64,000 bases of DNA, taken from the NCBI RefSeq assembly GCF_042663225.1, contig NZ_JBHTAA010000002.1, positions 186,001-250,000 on the forward strand, in the 5' to 3' direction. Under the pieces are notes generated by a model. The model had not been told where the DNA came from. It did not search any database and saw only the letters and a list, made by a program, of their open reading frames with translations. The translations under genes were made by a program, and so were the position numbers. Source of the DNA: Haloferax namakaokahaiae. Its GTDB lineage: Archaea; Halobacteriota; Halobacteria; Halobacteriales; Haloferacaceae. Shown in pieces: positions 24,123 to 33,067 of the stretch. Position 1 is the first letter of the stretch; each line of letters begins with the position of its first letter.

Positions 24123-24135
24123 TGCACTTGCAGGG
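24123..24135 (+). promoter_or_regulatory. regional 13-bp element, TGCACTTGCAGGG
   Basis: TGCACTTGCAGGG, 11 of 13 matches, within a larger dyad (CCTGCACTTGCAGGG), ending 37 bases before the ATG at 24173. Confidence 0.5.
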
Positions 24136-24172
24136 CCAATCTCTTCCTGACCGGACAGTGTCGTTTTCCACG

Positions 24173-24544
24173 ATGCTCACGACCACATCGATCGTCAAGA
24201 AGCTCGTGCGCGACCAAATCTCGAACGGAATGCGAGAATCCTCGACTGGTCAGAATCGGGCGTCGTCGATGCGCGTGCCCCGAGAAGATATCAAAACGGC
24301 CGCCAAGGAAGGTGCCCGCGAGGCACTGGCAGAAGAGCGCAGTGACCGTCACTCCATACAGGGAGGTGACTCTCAGAAATCGAATCGGTCGAGTGGGTGG
24401 ATGTCGCCGATGCGGTTGCTGTTCGTGGGGGCCGTCCTCGTCTTCCTGATTCGACGACGCAGCAAGACGAACCAGTCGAAAGCCGAAGAGCAAACCGAGA
24501 CGATGAGCGAAACAGGCGGGATGGATACTACGAGCGGATTGTAG
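24173..24544 (+). CDS. hypothetical protein with one membrane span
   Basis: 123 residues from ATG (MLTTTSIVKKLVRDQISNGM). A charged helical N-terminal half (DIKTAAKEGAREALAEERSD) precedes one span (MSPMRLLFVGAVLVFLIRRR) and a polar tail (EEQTETMSETGGMD). The frame extends upstream through the promoter element, so the shorter start is preferred. It is probably anchored in the membrane with its bulk in the cytoplasm. Family not recognised. Confidence 0.68.
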   Translation: MLTTTSIVKKLVRDQISNGMRESSTGQNRASSMRVPREDIKTAAKEGAREALAEERSDRHSIQGGDSQKSNRSSGWMSPMRLLFVGAVLVFLIRRRSKTNQSKAEEQTETMSETGGMDTTSGL

Positions 24545-25384
24545 CTCACGTACCCGAACCTCGTTCCGGGAGGCCGCTCGTCCGTCGATTCTTTCATCGT
24601 TTGTCCATCGGACTACCGGTCAATTCACCGCTTCGGCGAATACGCAGTGTTGCGTCCTTTATTCGACCCGAGAGGCGAGGAGATAGAATCGGCCCGTCTA
24701 TTCGAGTGTTAACTCAACCCTCGGGTTGGAGCCTTCAGAGGCAGAATTTTTGTATAGCAATATTCGATATATGGATACTGCAACATAGTGTCATAACTCG
24801 GTGATGATTGGAAGTAATATTTTTTAAAGTGAAGCATGGGTAATGAATTCCAATCGATCCTCAGAGAGACTCAGCAATTGCGACGCACACCAGCTTTCGA
24901 GTGGATTATTTGCACCTGCTCAAATGGATAGTTCCACGCTACAAGATAGGAGGATTACACGTCTTCGAGCAAGACACAGCATTCTAAAAATCCGAGGACG
25001 TAGACCTGTTAGAGCCTTTACGATATCTTTGATAGAATTCGATTTATTACTTTGTGTCATGTCATTTACTCACTCTCGTATTTCCACCTACGCGAGAGTA
25101 TCCTGACAAACACAAGCCCGACAGACACGAGCACTCGGTGTGTCTCGACGTCCAACAGTGGCGAAGTCTCTCTGCTCGTATGTTAACCCCCCTATGATTG
25201 GCTTGAAGCAATCTCGATGTGAAACGAGGTGTCGTCTGGCTCGCCTAGAGGTCGAGTATTTCGTCGTAACCAACCTCAAGGGCTACCCTTCGATGTTCGA
25301 CGGCCTCGGGGGAAACGGAGGGATATACGTTGAAGAGCACCATCCGCACAGCCTGAGGAGACGCTCTTTTCAGAGGTTGGACAG
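24545..25384. other. AT-rich 0.84-kb gap with possible gene remnants
   Basis: The stretch 24740-25080 is markedly AT-rich compared with its flanks. No intact gene is seen. On the minus strand about 25247-25383 reads VRMVLFNVYPSVSPEAVEHR and VALEVGYDEILDL then TAG, protein-like but without a start and entering the MFS gene's 3' end in another frame. This looks like an insertion scar or old integration site; no transposase or terminal repeat is recognisable. Confidence 0.45.
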
Positions 25385-26629
25385 CTACGAATGTGAATCG
25401 GACCCTCGGAATTCTCCACCTGGTTCGGGTGCACGCAACGCCAAGAGAACACCCACGAGGGCGACGCCTCCAGCGGCGAAGAACGCAAGCTGATACCCCG
25501 CCAAGTCGATAATTGCGCCGGCTGCGATGGGAGAGACAAACGCGCCGAGCAGGCCAATACTCGTCAACAGGGAGACGGCTGTGGTCCGAACGGGGGGTGC
25601 TACAAGCTCGGCGATATAAGAAAAGATGAGACCATTGATGAGCTGGATGACGAAGCCGACGACGACCACCGTTCCGATCACGAATCCGAGCTGCGAGACG
25701 AACACGAACGCGACGATGCCCGGGGTAGTGATGGCAAACGACGAGAGGATGACTGGGCGGCGTTTTCCGCTAAACACTCTGTCAGAGATAAACCCACTAC
25801 TGGACCGTGCAACAGCGCCAATTGCTGGGAAAAGCGCGGTCAATAAGCCGCTCGCCGCTAACGAAATGTCGAATGTATCGACGAGGTAGCTCGGAAGCCA
25901 CGTGTTGACGAACAGATACAGCGAGTAGGCCAGAAAACAGAGGACACAAACGATCCAGACCGCCTGACTGGTAAACAGTTCGCGCAGTGCTCTCCTGTCG
26001 GGGGCAGCGGCATCGACACCAGGAACGTGTCTACGGGTCGCAAGCAAGAAGATAGCGATGCCGACGACGCAGAGAGCGGCAAACAAGGGGAAGACCGCCG
26101 GCCACCCGGCTGCATCTTCGATGAGCGGACTACCAAACTGACCGAGTGCGAATCCGACTGGAGCACTCGCAGTGAACACACCCACTGCAGTCGCCCGGTA
26201 TCGAGGCGTAACGGCACTCCCGACGGCGTTCGCACCTGCATTCCAGAAGATCACGTACGCGAGACCGCCAAGTATACGCGAGGCGAGCAGCGACAGATAC
26301 GCCCCAGCACTGGCCGCGTACCAACCCCAGACACCTGCAACGGAGAGTGCGACAGCGCCGAAGAAGACTACCCGGCGAACGGAGAAACGGTCGAGGACGA
26401 TACCGACAGGGATGCTAGTGAGGACCGCAGTCGCGTACATGATACTCACGAGCAATCCGGCGGTGCTTCCACCAATTCCAAGCGACTCTTGAATGACGGG
26501 GAAGACGCTCGCCGGTGCGATTTCGTACGCTGCGGCTGCTACCGAGAGTATGAAAAACCCAGTTAACAGGCCCACTGCCTCAGTTCGAGACGTTTGGTTG
26601 TATGTTCCGTCGCTCACGGTATCTGTCAC
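25385..26629 (-). CDS. MFS transporter
   Basis: About 414 residues with twelve spans. The MFS loop-2 motif is present in the form GIVLDRFSVRRVVFFG after the second span, and a second-half copy GFISDRVFSGKRRPVIL. GTG codons at 26629 and 26617 can serve as start; a TTTAGTATTC box at 26644-26653 favours these over the ATG much further upstream. The substrate is not deducible. It is monocistronic; the next gene on this strand is over 150 bases away. Confidence 0.88.
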   Translation of the reverse strand: MTDTVSDGTYNQTSRTEAVGLLTGFFILSVAAAAYEIAPASVFPVIQESLGIGGSTAGLLVSIMYATAVLTSIPVGIVLDRFSVRRVVFFGAVALSVAGVWGWYAASAGAYLSLLASRILGGLAYVIFWNAGANAVGSAVTPRYRATAVGVFTASAPVGFALGQFGSPLIEDAAGWPAVFPLFAALCVVGIAIFLLATRRHVPGVDAAAPDRRALRELFTSQAVWIVCVLCFLAYSLYLFVNTWLPSYLVDTFDISLAASGLLTALFPAIGAVARSSSGFISDRVFSGKRRPVILSSFAITTPGIVAFVFVSQLGFVIGTVVVVGFVIQLINGLIFSYIAELVAPPVRTTAVSLLTSIGLLGAFVSPIAAGAIIDLAGYQLAFFAAGGVALVGVLLALRAPEPGGEFRGSDSHS

Positions 26630-26807
26630 CGATTTCTTGAAGAATACTAAACCGTTTACTGTTCGAAGATTGAGTTTCCCATGGCAGGAGCAGACAGAAG
26701 CGAACTCGACCTTACGCGGTCCTCGTGAGGCCACACAGCCGAGTACGGCAATAGGTAGTCCGAAAAAATTGTTGTGAGCTGGAAGTCCGTCGAGTAGTCA
26801 ACTTCGC

Positions 26808-27953
26808 TCACCCCCGCAGCGACTCCACGGGCGGCTCCCACGCCGCCCGGTACGCCGGGTACAGCCCACCGACGAGCGCGACGAGCGCACCGAATACAAA
26901 GCCACCGAGGACGATGAGCGCGTTCGTCGGCACGAGGACGGCATCCAGCGGTAACTCCGTACTGAGTGCGATTCCGACGACGGTCGCCACACCGAGCACT
27001 GCTCCGAGCCCGCCACCGCCAGCACCGAGAAGCGTCGATTCGAACAAGAGCGTCCAGAGCACCTCGTCACGGTGGATTCCCACGGCTCGAAGGACTCCGA
27101 TTTCACCACGGCGCTCGGAGATAGTCATGAGCATCACGTTGAAAATCGAGACGCCGGCGACGACGAGCGAGACGCCGGCAATTGCGAGCAAGAAGCCGTT
27201 CAACAGGCCGAAGAACTCCTCGATTTGCGTGAGCACGTCGGTGAGCGAGAAGACCGAAACGCGGTCTTGTCGGGTGTTGAGCGTCTCACGAATCTTCTCG
27301 GCTATGGCCGTTGCATCCGGTCCCGAGTCCGCTTGGACGACGACTTGTGAGTACCCGCTCACGACGAACTCGTCGGGAGGTAAGACGACCGCGGAGTCGG
27401 GTTGCAGCGGCGTAATCGAAGATTGGTCGGGGAGGACGGCAACGACGCGGTACGTGTTCGACTCGACGGTGATTTGCGAGCCGACCCGCAGGTCGAGTGC
27501 CGAAGCGACATCTGGCCCGACGAGTGCGCCCTGTCGATGGTAACTCGGGACGCCGGGAGCACTCCCGAAGAGCGCCTTCGGGTCTGTCGTGCCGTACACC
27601 TGCGCGAAGGTTTGGCCGCCGGTCGCACGCACCGTTGCACCGGTCGATTCCAGTGGAATAACAGACCCACGGCCCGCCGCTGCGCGCTCGATAGACTGCA
27701 GGTCTCGACTGTTCAACTGGTCGCTAGACCCTGCTGCCGGGCTGACGATAACCTGATTCCCGAGTCCGCCTAATTCGTCGGTCGCAGCGACTTGGAGTGC
27801 GGTTCCGAGCGTCCCGAGCGTGACGACAGCGAAGACGCCGATCATAATTCCGAGTGCGGCGAGAAGGGCTCTCGCACGCTGTCGAGAGAGGTTCTGGAGC
27901 GCGAGCGATATCGCTGGGACTCGCAGTGCGACGCTATCTGGCAGATTAGGCAT
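26808..27953 (-). CDS. ABC transporter permease, FtsX/MacB type
   Basis: 381 residues from ATG (MPNLPDSVALRVPAISLALQ). A first span (ALLAALGIMIGVFAVVTLGT) is followed by a large extracytoplasmic MacB-like domain of about 200 residues, then three spans with the family segment IFNVMLMTISERRGEIGVLR and AVGIHRDEVLWTLLFE. Such permeases do not transport through a channel but transmit force to outside partners. It overlaps the ATPase gene by eight bases, completing a three-gene operon. Confidence 0.9.
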   Translation of the reverse strand: MPNLPDSVALRVPAISLALQNLSRQRARALLAALGIMIGVFAVVTLGTLGTALQVAATDELGGLGNQVIVSPAAGSSDQLNSRDLQSIERAAAGRGSVIPLESTGATVRATGGQTFAQVYGTTDPKALFGSAPGVPSYHRQGALVGPDVASALDLRVGSQITVESNTYRVVAVLPDQSSITPLQPDSAVVLPPDEFVVSGYSQVVVQADSGPDATAIAEKIRETLNTRQDRVSVFSLTDVLTQIEEFFGLLNGFLLAIAGVSLVVAGVSIFNVMLMTISERRGEIGVLRAVGIHRDEVLWTLLFESTLLGAGGGGLGAVLGVATVVGIALSTELPLDAVLVPTNALIVLGGFVFGALVALVGGLYPAYRAAWEPPVESLRG

Positions 27954-28716
27954 CCGTGAGCACTCCATCGACGAGTTCGACGGTCCGGTCGGCGAACTCC
28001 GTCACGAGGTCGTCGTGTGTGACTGCGACGACACCCACGCCAGTATCAGCGATTCGTCGAATCTCTTCGAGAACTTCGATGCCGGTCTCGGTGTCGAGGT
28101 TCCCGGTCGGTTCGTCGGCGAGCAGTACGGCAGGCTGGTTGATGAGCGAACGAGCGATAGCGACGCGCTGTTTTTGCCCGCCAGACAACTCGTTGGGCGT
28201 GTGGTCGAGACGGTCGCCGAGTCCGACGCGGGTCAGTAAATCGACCGCTCGTGGCGTCGCATCGCCGGGCAGGAACGCCGTCGGGAGGCGCACGTTTTCG
28301 ACAGCCGTGAGTGACGGAATCAAGTGGAAATCCTGAAAGACGAATCCGATGGTTTCGCGCCTCGTGTCGGTCCGCTCGCGTTCGGTGAGCCCTGCGACGG
28401 GGTCGCCGTGAAGTAACACCGACCCGGCCGTCGGTTCGTCCAGGAGACCGAGGACGTTGAGCATCGTCGATTTCCCCGAGCCCGACGGGCCGACGATAGC
28501 GACGACTTCGCCCGCGTTGACACCGAAATCGACGTTCGAGAGCGCAGTAACAGTCCCGATGCCAGTGGCGTACTGCTTGGTGACACCAGTCAGTCGAAGC
28601 GGCTGTGAATCAGATGGCACTTTCCTGTCGTCGGCAGGACGGAGCGCTCTCGAATCAGCGACGTCTGTCGAAGGTGTCTCTGCTGGTGCGTTCGGGTGTG
28701 GGTACTCAGACGTCAT
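27946..28716 (-). CDS. ABC transporter ATP-binding protein, LolD/MacB type
   Basis: 256 residues. Walker A GPSGSGKST, Q-loop GFVFQDFHLIPSLTAVENV, signature LSGGQKQRVAIARSL, Walker B VLLADEPTGNLD and H-loop VTHD are all in place, and the sequence TALSNVDFGVNAGEVVAIVG is typical of the MacB/LolD branch. A proline/serine-rich N-terminal extension of about 40 residues precedes the domain. It overlaps both neighbours (ATGA with the upstream gene). Confidence 0.94.
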   Translation of the reverse strand: MTSEYPHPNAPAETPSTDVADSRALRPADDRKVPSDSQPLRLTGVTKQYATGIGTVTALSNVDFGVNAGEVVAIVGPSGSGKSTMLNVLGLLDEPTAGSVLLHGDPVAGLTERERTDTRRETIGFVFQDFHLIPSLTAVENVRLPTAFLPGDATPRAVDLLTRVGLGDRLDHTPNELSGGQKQRVAIARSLINQPAVLLADEPTGNLDTETGIEVLEEIRRIADTGVGVVAVTHDDLVTEFADRTVELVDGVLTDA

Positions 28717-30296
28717 CGATACTGGCGGACGAGGAATCCGATGGAGAGCGAGACGCCGATACCGACGAGGACGACTGCGCCTGCGAACGTGAGCGACGAC
28801 GCGAGCGGATTACCCGACGACTGACGCTCTGCCGGGAGTTCGACCATCGTCGTCTCGGTGGTTCGTTCGTCGCCGACCGTGTAGGCGACCTCGACGGGGA
28901 CGACCGAGGTGTTCTCCCTATCGACCTGAGCGGTCAACTCGAAGGGGGCGAACTCGCTCGAAGCGACCGTCCCCACGAAGTAACTCCGTTGTGGGTAGGC
29001 CGGTTGGGCGTGCTCGCTCTCGGGGACGCTGACGACCACGCCGGTTATCTCGCCGTTGCCGACGTTGGCGAGATTACCACCGAGTCGGACCGCACCACCG
29101 TCGGAGACGCTGATGTTGATATCAGTCAGTTCGACGGCACCGCGGGCGAGTCGGTCGAACTCCGTTACGACCGAGCGTCGTTCTCCACCGAGGTCGTACT
29201 GTGCGACGAACTGGAGCGATTGCAGCGTCTCGGCGTTACCGAGATTCACGGTGACAGTCGCCGATTCACCGGGTCCGAGGCGGTCAGCGACGGCGAAACG
29301 CCCGATTTCGCCCACCACAGTTCCGTTCTCGGTCTGGGGGACGAGGACGACGTTTTCGATTGCGGCGTTTCCGAAGTTCGTCACTGTCACACCGACCTGT
29401 GACTCACCAGCGCCGTCACCCGCACCGCTGTCGGATTGTTGTAATGCACCCCCACCGCCGTTGAGGAGACCGGCGATGCCGCCGATTCCGGCGTTCCCAC
29501 TGGCGCTGTCACTAGCATCCTGCGCAGGACCGATACGAACGCCAACGTCGTTTGCGAGGGGTTCGACGCGTATCTGTTCGCCGTAGGTAGCGTTCGAGAC
29601 GGTTCCGCTCGCCGTCGTGTAGTCGATTCGGGTCGTAACGTTCGTCGGCCCTTCGCTCGCGGGCAGGACCGAGAAGTTGAGCGTCGTCGAAGCACCCGCC
29701 GCCAACTGCGGGACGGTTCTGCGAACTTGCTCGCCGTCACTCGGGTTCGTCACCGTCACTGTGAGGTCTCGAATCGGAGCCGTCGTCGGGTTCGAGACGG
29801 TTGCCTGAATCGCAGAGTCAGTGTCCACGACGAGCGTTGGCGCGTTCAGTTCGAGCTGGGGGACACCCTGTTCGACAGCGATCGTCAGCGGGCGAGTCGC
29901 CGTCACCTCCTCGTCGTTGGAATCAGACGCGACCGCGACGAGAGTCAACTCGTACTCCCCTGCGGAGTCGAGGGTGAACGTCACCGGAACGGTGAGCGTC
30001 TCACCGGGAGAAAGCGAACCGAGACCGGTCGCCGACCCGACGACGTCGCCGTCGGTCGTGCGTATCTCGACGGTGTCGAGCGTCGCGGCGGATGCGCTTC
30101 CTGCAGAGAGTCGAACCGTCGCATCGACGGTGAGCGGCGCACCAGCAGTCGGTGTCGCGGGCGTGACAGTCGCATCCGTCACGGCGACACGCGCATCCGG
30201 AATCGCATCGGCGAGGCCGACGCCGAGTGGCGAGGCGAGTGAGAGGAGCACCACTCCGACGAGAAGCGAGGTGGCGACGTGACGGCTGTTGACCAT
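28713..30296 (-). CDS. exported CARDB-like repeat protein with C-terminal anchor
   Basis: 527 residues: a signal peptide (ATSLLVGVVLLSLASPLGVG), several beta-sandwich repeats of CARDB/COG1361 type (GVTVTNFGNAAIENVVLVPQ; GGNLANVGNGEITGVVVSVP), a glycine-rich linker (GNAGIGGIAGLLNGGGGAL) and a final span (LTFAGAVVLVGIGVSLSIGF). It is the first gene of the operon and is coupled to the ATPase. The arrangement suggests an outside partner of the FtsX-type permease, for example a surface-assembly or adhesion scaffold. Confidence 0.86.
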   Translation of the reverse strand: MVNSRHVATSLLVGVVLLSLASPLGVGLADAIPDARVAVTDATVTPATPTAGAPLTVDATVRLSAGSASAATLDTVEIRTTDGDVVGSATGLGSLSPGETLTVPVTFTLDSAGEYELTLVAVASDSNDEEVTATRPLTIAVEQGVPQLELNAPTLVVDTDSAIQATVSNPTTAPIRDLTVTVTNPSDGEQVRRTVPQLAAGASTTLNFSVLPASEGPTNVTTRIDYTTASGTVSNATYGEQIRVEPLANDVGVRIGPAQDASDSASGNAGIGGIAGLLNGGGGALQQSDSGAGDGAGESQVGVTVTNFGNAAIENVVLVPQTENGTVVGEIGRFAVADRLGPGESATVTVNLGNAETLQSLQFVAQYDLGGERRSVVTEFDRLARGAVELTDINISVSDGGAVRLGGNLANVGNGEITGVVVSVPESEHAQPAYPQRSYFVGTVASSEFAPFELTAQVDRENTSVVPVEVAYTVGDERTTETTMVELPAERQSSGNPLASSLTFAGAVVLVGIGVSLSIGFLVRQYR

Positions 30297-30380
30297 TCTT
30301 TGCCGGGGTTAGGCGTCAGCAGGGATATATCGTTCGCCGGGGCAAACCCTCTTGATTCGTCTCGTCGTTTACGAACCCGT

Positions 30381-30809
30381 ATGACCACAGAGACCGGTAG
30401 TAGACTCCCTCGATTCGAGCGACCACTCTGCTACGTGATGGGTTCGATATACGTCGTTGCGGGCATTTCTCACTTCCTCGCGCCGAAACTGTACGAACAG
30501 GTCGTCCCGCCACTCTTCCCCCGGAAACTCGACCTCGTCTATCTCTCTGGCGTCGCCGAAATCCTCCTCGGCGTTGGCGTGATGTTTCCACGCACCCGAC
30601 GTGTCTCTGCGTGGGGACTCATCGGTCTCCTCGTCGCTGTGTTCCCTGCGAACGTCTACATGGCGACCGAGAGAATCGTTCCGGAAGCAGTGCCCGAATC
30701 CATGCGAGACCACGCCGACGTGGCGCTCTGGGTTCGACTTCCGCTTCAGGCAGTTCTCATTCTCTGGGCGTGGTGGTACACAGAGCCAAGTAGTGACGAC
30801 ACAGGATGA
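30381..30809 (+). CDS. DoxX-like membrane protein
   Basis: 142 residues from ATG, four spans. The DoxX-like pattern is clear: YVVAGISHFLAPKLYEQVVP, LSGVAEILLGVGVMFPRTRR and AWGLIGLLVAVFPANVYMA, ending LILWAWWY. DoxX-family proteins are associated with quinone or thiol redox chemistry, though this subgroup is uncharacterised. It is divergent from the exported-protein operon by 84 bases and appears monocistronic. Confidence 0.85.
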   Translation: MTTETGSRLPRFERPLCYVMGSIYVVAGISHFLAPKLYEQVVPPLFPRKLDLVYLSGVAEILLGVGVMFPRTRRVSAWGLIGLLVAVFPANVYMATERIVPEAVPESMRDHADVALWVRLPLQAVLILWAWWYTEPSSDDTG

Positions 30810-30929
30810 ATCATCCGTGGAGTCCGGTATTTCGGGGAGACAGTCACTCTCTGGCCTGCAAGGAGAACCCCCGCCATCGATACGGCGACTGGGATAGACT
30901 CGGTGATAGCTCCGCTGTTACTCCCGGTT

Positions 30930-31406
30930 TCAAAGGAAGCTAAAGAGCAGTCGGGTGGCGACTTTCACGACTTCGATTTTTATCGAGTTCACCACGCCGA
31001 CACCGGAGATAGTAATCTCGCCGTTCTCGTAGGCCGCACTCGAAGCGGTGACTGGGTCGTTACTGTCGATGATAGAACAGAGCGTCGAAGCAGACGTTTC
31101 GACACGGACCGTGGGGTCGGCCGCTTGCCCTTCTTGGAAACTGTCGATTCGACCCTCTGAATCAGTCCTGATAGCGTACTGCCGTTCACCACTGGACGTG
31201 TCTATCCGAAGGTCCACGCTTTGGCCCGATAGTTGCCCGCGAAGCACACCAGGAATTTGGTCGGCGTTGTCGTTGTACGCGACGACGAGTTCGTCTTGTG
31301 CTTCCAGGTCGATACTACACTCCTGCGCACTCGCGGTCCCAGCGAAAACTGTGAGAAGAAAGAACACCACGAGAGCGGTAACTGCCACAATCCTTTTGTT
31401 TTTCAT
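30930..31406 (-). CDS. secreted protein with signal peptide, family unknown
   Basis: 158 residues. The N-terminus MKNKRIVAVTALVVFFLLTV is a Sec signal ending at ASAQE. The mature part is a mixed alpha/beta domain (LDVRIDTSS-like strand, then DPTVRVETSASTLCSIIDSN and GEITISGVGVVNSIKIEVVK), reminiscent of SCP2-like domains sometimes found in halophilic secreted proteins. Two cysteines (QECSID, TLCSII) could form a disulfide. Monocistronic. Confidence 0.78.
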   Translation of the reverse strand: MKNKRIVAVTALVVFFLLTVFAGTASAQECSIDLEAQDELVVAYNDNADQIPGVLRGQLSGQSVDLRIDTSSGERQYAIRTDSEGRIDSFQEGQAADPTVRVETSASTLCSIIDSNDPVTASSAAYENGEITISGVGVVNSIKIEVVKVATRLLFSFL

Positions 31407-31592
31407 CGAATAGGTGACTCAGTCAGATATAGTAAGTGTTCGTGATAGTCACAATCGGCTGATAAAGCCGGCCTTCACGAATACACAGCACAGTTCTACA
31501 CCGCATTCCGCCGCTCGAGTCACGCAAAACCAACGTGGAGGAATGACGAGTGGATGAATGACGACAACCGACTGTACGAAGCGACACTGAGA

Positions 31593-31607
31593 GGTGGTGA
31601 CACCACC
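31593..31607. promoter_or_regulatory. 15-bp perfect palindrome upstream of LUD gene
   Basis: GGTGGTGACACCACC, two 7-base arms around a single A, about 86 bases before the LUD-domain gene and in a 287-base gap with no other feature. It could be an operator or a small hairpin. Confidence 0.3.
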
Positions 31608-31693
31608 GTAACCTCCTGACGTGGCCGTCAGCGAGCGCTTAACTCCCAATAGCCACTACGGACTTCTGCCGGAGAATATCCACCAATCCACAC

Positions 31694-32350
31694 ATGTCTC
31701 AGCAAAAATCCGACTACGTAGACGACGCCGAAATCGACGCCGAACTCGACCAAGTTCCTGACGACGAAGCTGTCGAGGCGGCGGTCGAAAACCTCGAAGC
31801 CAACGGGTTCGATGTCGTCGTCGTCGAGACGGCCGAAGCGGCACTGGAAACGATTCAGTCGCACATCCCCGGTGGCGTCTCCGTGATGAACGGCCACTCG
31901 ACGACGCTCGAAGAGATCGGCTTCACGGAGTACCTGAGCGAAGGCGACCACGAGTGGGAGAGCCTTCCCGGCCAGATTTGGAGCATCGACGACGATGCGG
32001 AACGACAGGCCGCCCGTCGTGAGGCGCAGACAGCAGACTACTTCCTCGGTGGAATCAACGCCATCTCCCAGACGGGTGAACTCGTCGCGGCGGACCTCTC
32101 GGGAAGCCGTATCGGTGCATACCCCTTCGCCGCCAGTAACGTCGTCATCGTCAGCGGCATCAACAAAATCGTCCCGACGCTGGACGATGCGCTCGACCGA
32201 CTCGAATCGGTCGCCTATCCGCTGGAGAACGAGCGCGCCAAGGAAGCCTACGGCGTCGAATCGATGATTGCGAAGCAACTCATCTTCAGACAGGAAGTCG
32301 AGGAGGGACGAACCACCGTGGTCCTCATCCGCGACCAGTTGGGTTACTAA
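31694..32350 (+). CDS. LUD domain protein (LutC/YkgG-like)
   Basis: 218 codons including stop. The LUD fold is supported by the sequence VMNGHSTTLEEIGFTEYLSE, DYFLGGINAISQTGELVAAD and VVIVSGINKIVPTLDDAL, which line the conserved pocket of LutC-type proteins. Bacterial LutC acts in lactate oxidation with LutA and LutB; neither is adjacent here, so this solo version may have another role. Acidic N-terminus, no signal peptide. Confidence 0.87.
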   Translation: MSQQKSDYVDDAEIDAELDQVPDDEAVEAAVENLEANGFDVVVVETAEAALETIQSHIPGGVSVMNGHSTTLEEIGFTEYLSEGDHEWESLPGQIWSIDDDAERQAARREAQTADYFLGGINAISQTGELVAADLSGSRIGAYPFAASNVVIVSGINKIVPTLDDALDRLESVAYPLENERAKEAYGVESMIAKQLIFRQEVEEGRTTVVLIRDQLGY

Positions 32351-32503
32351 ATACGTCCGTCACCTCCGTCCCGTCCCCGTGTTACCTTGGGCACACCTCC
32401 ACTCCTTCCTTCCTTTCCGCTTTTCGCACAGTGAGCCAACGAAGAGATACTAGTAACGCCGCCGGCAGTGGCTCTTTGGTCGTTCAGACCAATCATCGTA
32501 CGT

Positions 32504-32827
32504 ATGTCGAACATCGACGCCGACGACCTGTTACCCAACAACCGTGTGAAGCGAGCAGTTCGGAACGGGAAGATAACACAACTCACTCGCGGTGCGTCGA
32601 ATCGGTACGCCACCGAAGGTGACGAGTTCAGCATCGATGGGAAATCGTTCACCATCACGAGCGTCACTCCTCGAACGCTCGGTGACTTCACCGACGAGGA
32701 CGCGCGCCGAGAGGGGTCTGAGTCGTTGGCAGCGTACAAAGAACGCATGGAGCGTGTGCATCCCGGGGACTTCGAGTGGGACGACACCGACGAGGTGTTG
32801 ACGTATCGGTTCGAACCGACCAGCTGA
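32504..32827 (+). CDS. ASCH domain protein
   Basis: 107 residues from ATG (MSNIDADDLLPNNRVKRAVR). The ASCH/PUA-like core is seen in GKITQLTRGASNRYATEGDE, FTITSVTPRTLGDFTDEDAR and a final strand. Haloarchaeal ASCH proteins are expected to bind RNA or modified nucleosides; the small basic N-terminus with NRVKRAVRNGK agrees. It ends TYRFEPTS. Monocistronic. Confidence 0.85.
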   Translation: MSNIDADDLLPNNRVKRAVRNGKITQLTRGASNRYATEGDEFSIDGKSFTITSVTPRTLGDFTDEDARREGSESLAAYKERMERVHPGDFEWDDTDEVLTYRFEPTS

Positions 32828-33067
32828 GCGGTTGGGTAATCGTATTCGACCCTGGTTTCGCCGACAACTATTTGTTCGAGAGGACCAACCCTGGAAGAAG
32901 TACTACCAGATACGCACCATCTACTGCGCTGCATCGGACGATACACCACTCGAACGGTGCGACCAGTAGCCGTTCGTCGCAACAGACAGCGCACGCTGCT
33001 TCGATATCTCGATTGAGGAACCCCTGTCTGTAGCCGACGAAGTGGTCGTAGACCAATTCAATTACAG

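Noticed and set aside
30903..31160. Plus-strand frame starting 40 bases after a CCTGCAAGG sequence (30855-30863)
   Set aside because: It overlaps the convincing signal-peptide gene on the other strand and has no protein-like conservation signals; the motif copy is probably chance or drives an antisense RNA.
32806..32819. Perfect palindrome TCGGTTCGAACCGA
   Set aside because: Lies inside the 3' coding part of the ASCH gene where TCGAAC codons are common; not used as a regulatory site.
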